From Xanthobacter sp. NM-25 (GTDB taxonomy: Bacteria; Pseudomonadota; Alphaproteobacteria; Rhizobiales; Xanthobacteraceae), in assembly GCF_022138605.1 (NCBI RefSeq), contig NZ_JACBFS010000005.1, positions 372,001 through 436,000 of the forward strand: DNA of 64,000 nt, read 5' to 3'. This document shows positions 59,187 through 64,000 of the stretch, in pieces. The position numbers and the translations under genes are program-made. Below the pieces are notes generated by a model. It searched no databases. It saw only the letters and a program-made list of their open reading frames with translations, and was not told where the DNA came from. Positions within the stretch are counted from its first letter, which is position 1; the number at the start of each line of letters is the position of its first letter.

Positions 59187-60188
59187 ATGGACCATCCTTC
59201 TCTGGACCACCGCCCGCTTGGTCGCTCGGGTGTCACCGTGTCCGCCATCGGCCTCGGCTGCATGGGCATGTCCGAATTCTACGGCCCCAGCGACGACAAT
59301 CAATCTCTGGAAACCCTGGCCGCGGCGCTGGATCTCGGCATCACCTTTTTCGACACCGCCGACATGTATGGCGTGGGTGCCAATGAGCGTCTGCTCGGGC
59401 GCTTCCTCAAGGGCCGTCGTGACCGCGTGGTGCTGGCCACCAAGTTCGGCAATGTCCGTGGGCCGAAGGGGGAGCGGCTCGGTGTCTGCGGCACGCCGGA
59501 CTATGTGAAAAGCGCCTGCGACGCCAGCCTCGACCGGCTCGGCATCGACACCATCGATCTTTATTATCAGCACCGGGTGGACCCCAACACGCCCATCGAG
59601 GAGACGGTGGGGGCCATGAAGGCGCTGGTGGAGGCGGGCAAGGTGCGCTTCCTCGGCCTCTCCGAATGTTCGGTGGAGACTTTGCGGCGCGCCCACAAGG
59701 TGCATCCCATCACCGCGGTGCAGACCGAATACTCCCTATGGAGCCGCGAGCCCGAGCAGGAGATGCTGGAGGTCTGCCGTGAACTCGGTATCGCCTTCGT
59801 CGCCTACAGTCCGCTCGGCCGCTCGTTCCTGACCGGGGCGGTCTCCTCCCCCGACGCGCTGGCCTCCGACGATTTCCGCCGTGCCAATCCGCGCTTTTCC
59901 GGCGAGGCCTTCGCTCAGAACCACAAACTGGTGGAGGCGCTGGCGGATTTCGCCACCGCCAAGGGGGCGACCAACGCCCAGATCGCCTTGGCGTGGATCC
60001 TGAACAAGCAGGAGCACGTCATCCCCATTCCGGGCACGCGGCGGATCAAGTATCTCACCGAGAACGTGGCCGCGACCTTCATCCGCCTCACGCCGGCGGA
60101 GCTCGCCACCCTCGACGGCCTGTTTGCGCCGGCGGCGGTGGCCGGCACCCGCTATGCGGCGCCGGCCATGGCCGGGCTTGGCCTCTAG
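59187..60188 (+). CDS. Aldo/keto reductase
   Basis: The 333-residue (beta/alpha)8 NADPH-dependent reductase has GLGCMGMSEFYGP, the catalytic Asp and Tyr in FFDTADMYGVGANE, Lys in LATKFGN and His in YYQHRVD. A C-terminal NADP-binding segment IPGTRRIKYLTENV follows. It resembles the YajO/pyridoxal reductase-like group. Physiological substrates are likely reactive aldehydes or quinones, not determined. GAGAGG precedes the ATG at 59187. It is divergent from the TetR gene and probably under its control. Confidence 0.93.
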   Translation: MDHPSLDHRPLGRSGVTVSAIGLGCMGMSEFYGPSDDNQSLETLAAALDLGITFFDTADMYGVGANERLLGRFLKGRRDRVVLATKFGNVRGPKGERLGVCGTPDYVKSACDASLDRLGIDTIDLYYQHRVDPNTPIEETVGAMKALVEAGKVRFLGLSECSVETLRRAHKVHPITAVQTEYSLWSREPEQEMLEVCRELGIAFVAYSPLGRSFLTGAVSSPDALASDDFRRANPRFSGEAFAQNHKLVEALADFATAKGATNAQIALAWILNKQEHVIPIPGTRRIKYLTENVAATFIRLTPAELATLDGLFAPAAVAGTRYAAPAMAGLGL

Positions 60189-60210
60189 GCTCCCGTTCGG
60201 CCGTCGGAGG

Positions 60211-60585
60211 TCATTCCTCCGGCGGCAGCGGGCGGGGGCGACCTGTTTCGTCGATGGCCACGAAGGTGAACACGGCTTCGGTCACCTTGGTGGTTTCCTC
60301 GCTGTCTCGGGCCCGGCGCCAGGCTTCCACCTCGATGCGCATGGAGCTGCGGCCGGACTTCACCAGGTGGCCGAACAGGCTCACCTCGTCTCCCACCACC
60401 ACCGGCGACAGGAAGCTCATGGCTTCCACCGCCACCGTGGCGGCACGACCGCGCGACCGGCGCGCGGCGACGTTGCCGGCGGCCAGATCCATCTGCGACA
60501 TCAGCCAGCCACCGAAAATATCGCCGCTCGGGTTGGTGTCCGCCGGCATGGCGATGGTGCGGATGACGGGGGCGCCCGCCGGCAT
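60211..60585 (-). CDS. Acyl-CoA thioesterase (YciA-like hotdog fold)
   Basis: The 124-residue product starts MPAGAPVIRTIAMPADTNPS. ATG 60585 is preferred because AAGGA lies 7 nt upstream; ATG 60606 adds seven residues. The hotdog helix motif is NPSGDIFGGWLMSQMDLAAG with the probable catalytic Asp/Asn, followed by VEAMSFLSPVVVGDEVSLFG. Such enzymes hydrolyse acyl-CoA thioesters of broad chain length. It converges with the aldo/keto reductase gene. Confidence 0.9.
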   Translation of the reverse strand: MPAGAPVIRTIAMPADTNPSGDIFGGWLMSQMDLAAGNVAARRSRGRAATVAVEAMSFLSPVVVGDEVSLFGHLVKSGRSSMRIEVEAWRRARDSEETTKVTEAVFTFVAIDETGRPRPLPPEE

Positions 60586-60780
60586 CTTGGATTCCTTGTC
60601 GTACATCTACCCTCTCCAGCGCCCCGGCCGGTCACTCCGGGCCCCTCCGGCACGCGCCCCTCGATTAGACAAATTTCAGGTTGGATACACCCAAATTTGA
60701 TCCATCTCAGAGAAATGGGGGCGAAGCCGTGCTCTTTTCTGCTTGTCCATGTCTTTTCGGGGCAGACAGGGCATGGATCA

Positions 60781-60820
60781 CCGGCTCCGCCTGGCTGTGT
60801 GGGCGGAGCCGGTATCTCTT
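60781..60820 (+). terminator. Terminator-like hairpin in the leader of the exported hydrolase gene
   Basis: CCGGCTCCGCC (60781-60791) pairs with GGCGGAGCCGG (60802-60812) around a 10-nt loop and is followed by TATCTCTTTCTT. It stands about 100 bp before the start codon at 60913, with no coding gene upstream on this strand in the preceding 590 bp. It may be an attenuator or the end of a small RNA. Confidence 0.55.
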
Positions 60821-60912
60821 TCTTGAAATTTCTCCATTGGAATGATGGCATGAGCGTCGCGCCCATGCCGCGGCGCCGGCAACAACGGCTCTGTCATCGC
60901 CGGAGAGGTTTC

Positions 60913-62007
60913 ATGCGCACCCTTCACCCGTCCCTGTTCCGTCGCATCGCTGCCGGCTGTGCCGTGGCCCTCATCGCCGCCGCGCCGGCGCAGGCCTGCA
61001 CCCGCGCCACCTATCTCGGCGGTGACAATGTGGTGGTGACCGGCCGGTCCATGGACTGGGCGGAAGACATGCGCACCAATCTCTGGGCATTTCCCGCCGG
61101 CATCAGCCGCGATGGCGCGGCCGGGGCCAACACGCCGAAATGGGTCTCCAAATACGGCAGTGTCATCGCCTCCGGCTATGACGTGGGCACCGCCGACGGC
61201 ATGAACGAGAAGGGGCTGGTGGCCAACCTGCTCTATCTCGCCGAATCCCAATATCCCGCGCCCAACGGCCGGCCGACCCTCTCCATGGCCCTGTGGGCCC
61301 AATATGTGCTCGACAATTTCGCCACCGTGGATGAAGCGGTGAAGGTGCTGGAGAAGGAGCCGTTCGTGGTTGCCACGGCGGAGTTGCCCAATGGCCGTGC
61401 TGCCCAGCTGCACCTCGCCATCTCCGATTCCAGCGGCGACAGCGCCATCTTCGAGTATCTGGACGGCAAGCTGGTGATCCACCACGGCCGGCAGTATCAG
61501 GTGATGACCAATTCGCCGTCCTACGACCAGCAACTGGCCCTCAACGCTTATTGGGCGGCCATCGGCGGCACCGTGTTCCTGCCGGGCACTTTCCGGGCGG
61601 CGGATCGGTTCGCGCGGGCGAGCTTCCTCATCAAATCCCTGCCCACCAAGGCCGAGCCGGCCATCATCACCGCGGTGCCGGACCAGACCTACGACAATCA
61701 GGCGGTGGCGTCGGTGGCGAGCGTCATGCGGGCGGTGAGCGTGCCGCTGGGCTTCATCGAGCCGGGCTCCCCCAACATCGCCTCCACCCTCTGGCGGACG
61801 GTGAGCGACCAGAAGAACAAGGTCTATTTCTTCGATTCCGCCACCAGCCCCAACACCTTCTGGGTGCCGCTGAGCGATCTGGACCTGAAGCCGGGCGCAC
61901 CGGTGAAGACCCTTACCCTCACCGGCGGCAGGGTCTATTCCGGCAATGCGGCCAAGCTGTTCGCACCGGCGACCCCGTTCACCTTCATGAAAGTGAACGT
62001 CAAATAG
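60913..62007 (+). CDS. Exported linear amide C-N hydrolase (choloylglycine hydrolase / penicillin V acylase family)
   Basis: This is an Ntn hydrolase of 364 residues. A signal peptide (about 1-28) ends AAPAQA, and the next residue is Cys29 (CTRATYLG), which after cleavage becomes the N-terminal nucleophile. RSMDWAEDMRTNLWAFPAG and GMNEKGLVANLLYLAES match the family's active-site region, with Asn/Arg in SDQKNKVYFF. It probably hydrolyses an amide such as an N-acyl-homoserine lactone, bile-salt analogue or penicillin V; the substrate is not readable. GGAGAGG lies 4 nt before the ATG at 60913. A longer in-frame frame upstream is leader sequence. Confidence 0.88.
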   Translation: MRTLHPSLFRRIAAGCAVALIAAAPAQACTRATYLGGDNVVVTGRSMDWAEDMRTNLWAFPAGISRDGAAGANTPKWVSKYGSVIASGYDVGTADGMNEKGLVANLLYLAESQYPAPNGRPTLSMALWAQYVLDNFATVDEAVKVLEKEPFVVATAELPNGRAAQLHLAISDSSGDSAIFEYLDGKLVIHHGRQYQVMTNSPSYDQQLALNAYWAAIGGTVFLPGTFRAADRFARASFLIKSLPTKAEPAIITAVPDQTYDNQAVASVASVMRAVSVPLGFIEPGSPNIASTLWRTVSDQKNKVYFFDSATSPNTFWVPLSDLDLKPGAPVKTLTLTGGRVYSGNAAKLFAPATPFTFMKVNVK

Positions 62008-62087
62008 GCCCCGCCAGGGGCTGTCGCTGTGGCACCGCACCATAAACGTGGCGCATGGCACGACGGGAAGCCGCCCGCCCGCGGACA

Positions 62088-62117
62088 TTGACTTCGGCCC
62101 CCGGCTTCCTGTATCGA
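62088..62117 (+). promoter_or_regulatory. Candidate promoter of rplU-rpmA
   Basis: TTGACT (62088-62093), 18-nt spacer, TATCGA (62112-62117) lie about 118 bp before the rplU ATG. The match is good at -35 and moderate at -10. No L21 leader autoregulation motif is evident. Confidence 0.5.
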
Positions 62118-62234
62118 ACCGACTTCGCGCGGGCGCTTGCGTCCGCATTCCAACCCGACCGAAAGAAGCCCACCCTCTTCCGTCTTCTCCGGAAGCCGCA
62201 AGAGAGGCGTGGCGGAACACGAAAGCGAGACAGA

Positions 62235-62609
62235 ATGTTCGCGGTCATTAAGGCAAACGGCAAGCAGTATCGCGTTGCCGCCGCCGATGAGATCACCATC
62301 GATCACCTCGACGCCGAGGTGGGTGCCGTGTTCACCTTCCCGGTGCTGATGCTGGGTGGCAAGGTCACCGCCGTGGGCGCCCCCCATGTGAATGGCGCCG
62401 TGGTGACCGGCGAGGTGGTCGAGCAGACCCGTGGTGACAAGGTCATCGCGTTCAAGAAGCGCCGCCGGCAGAATTCGCGCCGCAAGCGGGGCTTCCGCGC
62501 CGACCTCACCGTGGTGCGGATCACCGAGATTTCCGGCCTGGGCGAGAGCGTCAAGGCTGAGGCTAAAACCGAAGGCGCGCCGGCCCCCGAGGCCGCCGCT
62601 GGCGCCTGA
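62235..62609 (+). CDS. rplU: Ribosomal protein L21
   Basis: This is a 50S subunit protein binding 23S rRNA. The 124-residue product carries MFAVIKANGKQYRVAAADEI and the basic KKRRRQNSRRKRGFRADLT segment. A 20-residue Ala/Glu tail extends beyond typical L21. The ATG at 62235 is the family start; the upstream in-frame extension is not conserved. It is co-transcribed with rpmA 20 bp downstream, the universal gene order. Confidence 0.97.
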   Translation: MFAVIKANGKQYRVAAADEITIDHLDAEVGAVFTFPVLMLGGKVTAVGAPHVNGAVVTGEVVEQTRGDKVIAFKKRRRQNSRRKRGFRADLTVVRITEISGLGESVKAEAKTEGAPAPEAAAGA

Positions 62610-62629
62610 TCTGAACGAGGAGAGCAACA

Positions 62630-62902
62630 ATGGCTCATAAAAAGGCAGGCGGCTCGTCCCGTAACGGTCGCGATTCAGAGAGCAAGCGCCTTGGCGTGAA
62701 GAAGTTCGGTGGCCAGGCGGTCATTCCGGGCAACATCATCGTGCGCCAGCGCGGCACCAAGTGGCATCCCGGCACCAACGTGGGCATCGGCAAGGATCAC
62801 ACCCTGTTCGCCCTCGTGCCCGGCAAGGTCGAGTTCCGAACCAAATCGAACGATCGCACCTACGTATCTGTCGTTCCCGCTGCCGCTGAGGCAGCTGAGT
62901 AA
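62630..62902 (+). CDS. rpmA: Ribosomal protein L27
   Basis: This is the 50S protein whose N-terminus reaches towards the peptidyl-transferase centre. The 90-residue product begins MAHKKAGGSSRNGRDSESKR with no propeptide. It has GVKKFGGQAVIPGNIIVRQR and TKWHPGTNVGIGKDHTLFAL. GAGGAG precedes the ATG at 62630. It is followed by a terminator at 63027. Confidence 0.97.
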   Translation: MAHKKAGGSSRNGRDSESKRLGVKKFGGQAVIPGNIIVRQRGTKWHPGTNVGIGKDHTLFALVPGKVEFRTKSNDRTYVSVVPAAAEAAE

Positions 62903-63026
62903 GACGGCGAGACCTGAAGAATGCAGGATCCCGCCGGTCTCGTAGACCCGGTGGGAACCTGAGCCAGGATCCCGAGACGCCAAAAGGATCAATGATCCGG
63001 CGCCGCGAGAACAGGGCTCCAGAACG

Positions 63027-63060
63027 AACCGGGGAGACGAGACGTCTTCCCGGTTTTCGT
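63027..63060 (+). terminator. Rho-independent terminator after rpmA
   Basis: A 12-bp stem (63027-63038 with 63044-63055, one G-U pair, 5-nt loop) is followed by TTCGTTTG. It ends the rplU-rpmA operon 25 bp before the acetyltransferase start. Confidence 0.85.
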
Positions 63061-63084
63061 TTGTCCACCCGACTGGAGCCCGCC

Positions 63085-63720
63085 ATGACCGTCGTTGAAA
63101 CGCCCTTTGGAGCGCCGCTCGCGGAGAGCTGTATCCCCGTCCTCGAAACCGATCGGCTGGTGCTCCGCGCCCCGTGCATCGAGGACGTTCACGCCGTCGC
63201 GGAGCTCGCCAACAACCGCAAGATCGCGGAAATGACCGCGAACCTGCCCTTTCCCTATCGTCCGTCCGATGCTCATGCCTTCGTCGAGACCCTGGGCGCC
63301 ACGCCCGATGCCACCACTTTTGCGCTGCTGCTGAAGGGCGGCGAGGGCCAGCTCGAGTTCATCGGCATGTGCGGTTTCGGCCGTCGCCCCACGGAGCTGG
63401 CGCCGGAGCTCGGCTATTGGGTGGGTGAGCCCTATTGGGGCCAGGGCCTGGCCACCGAGGCGGCCCGGGCCGTCATCGACTATGCCTTTTCTGAAACCAC
63501 CATCGGCGTGCTTTCCGGCGCCGCGCGGGTGGTCAATCCCGCCTCGCGCCGGGTGCTGGAGAAGTGCGGCTTCCAGTGGTGCGGCGTCGGCCTGTGCCAG
63601 GTGCGCGCGCTTGGCGCCTCGGTGCCGGTGGATCGCTTCCAGCTCGATCGGCGCACCTGGGCCTCGCTGCGGGCCTGGGGCTCCACCGTGCTGCCGCATC
63701 TGCGCGCCGCCGCCCATTGA
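63085..63720 (+). CDS. GNAT family N-acetyltransferase (RimJ/RimL-like)
   Basis: The 211-residue acetyltransferase has LETDRLVLRAPCIEDVHAVA at the start of the fold, the acetyl-CoA loop GYWVGEPYWGQGLATEAARA and ASRRVLEKCGFQ. This subgroup resembles RimJ/RimL-type transferases. The substrate is unknown. The ATG at 63085 follows GGAG (63074-63077); an extension of 31 codons upstream would read through the terminator and is rejected. It lies between the rplU-rpmA terminator and rppH. Confidence 0.9.
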   Translation: MTVVETPFGAPLAESCIPVLETDRLVLRAPCIEDVHAVAELANNRKIAEMTANLPFPYRPSDAHAFVETLGATPDATTFALLLKGGEGQLEFIGMCGFGRRPTELAPELGYWVGEPYWGQGLATEAARAVIDYAFSETTIGVLSGAARVVNPASRRVLEKCGFQWCGVGLCQVRALGASVPVDRFQLDRRTWASLRAWGSTVLPHLRAAAH

Positions 63721-63855
63721 GGGCCGCTCGATGATGATCCGGCTCGGGTGCGCGGGTGGCGCGCGGGCCGGATCGGCGACGACGCGTCCGCGGCCTCTTG
63801 CGCTGCGGCGCGGCAGGGGCCATCACACGCCGGTCACCTTCGCCGGGATTTTGCC

Positions 63856-64000
63856 ATGAGCAAGCACCATCACGATCTTCCCTACCGCCCGTGCGTGGGG
63901 CTGTGCGTCTTCAACGGGGCGGGAAAAGTCTTTCTCGGTCGTCGCATCGGCGGGCCGGAGCATGTGGACGCGACCCATTCCTGGCAATTGCCGCAGGGGG
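63856..64000 (+). CDS. rppH: RNA pyrophosphohydrolase, 5' end only
   Basis: RppH removes pyrophosphate from the 5' end of mRNA to start decay. The visible 48 codons read DLPYRPCVGLCVFNGAGKVF, then GRRIGGPEHVDATHSWQLPQ, which is the RppH N-terminus just before the Nudix box; the window ends there. The ATG at 63856 has a weak GGGATTTTGCC leader. Confidence 0.88.
   Translation, partial: MSKHHHDLPYRPCVGLCVFNGAGKVFLGRRIGGPEHVDATHSWQLPQG

Overview
This window is about 68% GC by eye and carries housekeeping genes in arrangements typical of Alphaproteobacteria of the order Hyphomicrobiales (Rhizobiales). Pointers are lysC-ptsP-prfA-prmC-DUF4167, the hisB/DUF2628/hisH/hisA/hisF/hisE/coaA cluster, hslVU, an IalB-family gene beside rlmN, and the chorismate mutase-hisC-tyrC operon. 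An intracellular PHB depolymerase is also present. A Xanthobacteraceae-like genome (Xanthobacter, Azorhizobium, Ancylobacter) is my inference; no rRNA or tRNA gene is here to settle it. Gene density is high, with no insertion sequences, integrases, prophage genes, CRISPR arrays or convincing tRNAs.

Layout. 1-8077: end of a HIT gene, then lysC, ptsP (EI-Ntr), prfA, prmC and a DUF4167 gene, closed by a long perfect hairpin. 8192-12882: a minus-strand histidine operon ending in coaA. 12971-15868: alpha/beta hydrolase and the HslVU protease. 15881-18646: minus-strand PhaZ, a sterol-desaturase-family enzyme and two small exported proteins. 18822-21000: an OmpR/histidine-kinase two-component system preceded by tandem TGTAAC sites. 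21061-25323: lytic transglycosylase, galU, and a DUF1007/NicO metal-transport pair. 25582-30048: a fused indolepyruvate ferredoxin oxidoreductase and a MarR-GNAT fusion. 30081-33065: aromatic amino acid operon. 33140-39405: a membrane protein, a VOC protein, rlmN, an IalB-like protein, a quinone oxidoreductase, a DUF1232 protein, thpR and an exported GyrI-like protein. 39593-43426: dapF-mtaB-ftsY. 43445-50230: DinB, a large exported repeat protein, aqpZ, and divergent katA/oxyR. 50418-52159: purMN. 52178-58271: an orphan membrane protein, a molybdopterin oxidoreductase, a TerC protein and ndk. 58405-62007: TetR/aldo-keto reductase pair, a thioesterase and an exported Ntn-hydrolase. 62235-64000: rplU-rpmA, a GNAT gene and the start of rppH.

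Regulation that can be read directly includes convergent gene pairs separated by strong bidirectional hairpins (8104, 21003, 47709). Palindromes sit against the start codons of oxyR and the MarR-GNAT gene. A TetR-type operator is interleaved with a -35/-10 promoter at 59094, and a 13-bp-arm inverted repeat lies upstream of the indolepyruvate oxidoreductase.

Most of the window is ordinary core genome. The strongest candidates for something undescribed are the 814-residue orphan membrane protein at 52178-54622, whose middle is about 33% GC inside an otherwise GC-rich gene, and the exported 858-residue protein at 44171-46747, which contains three copies of a roughly 65-residue unit. Neither can be given a function from the sequence alone.
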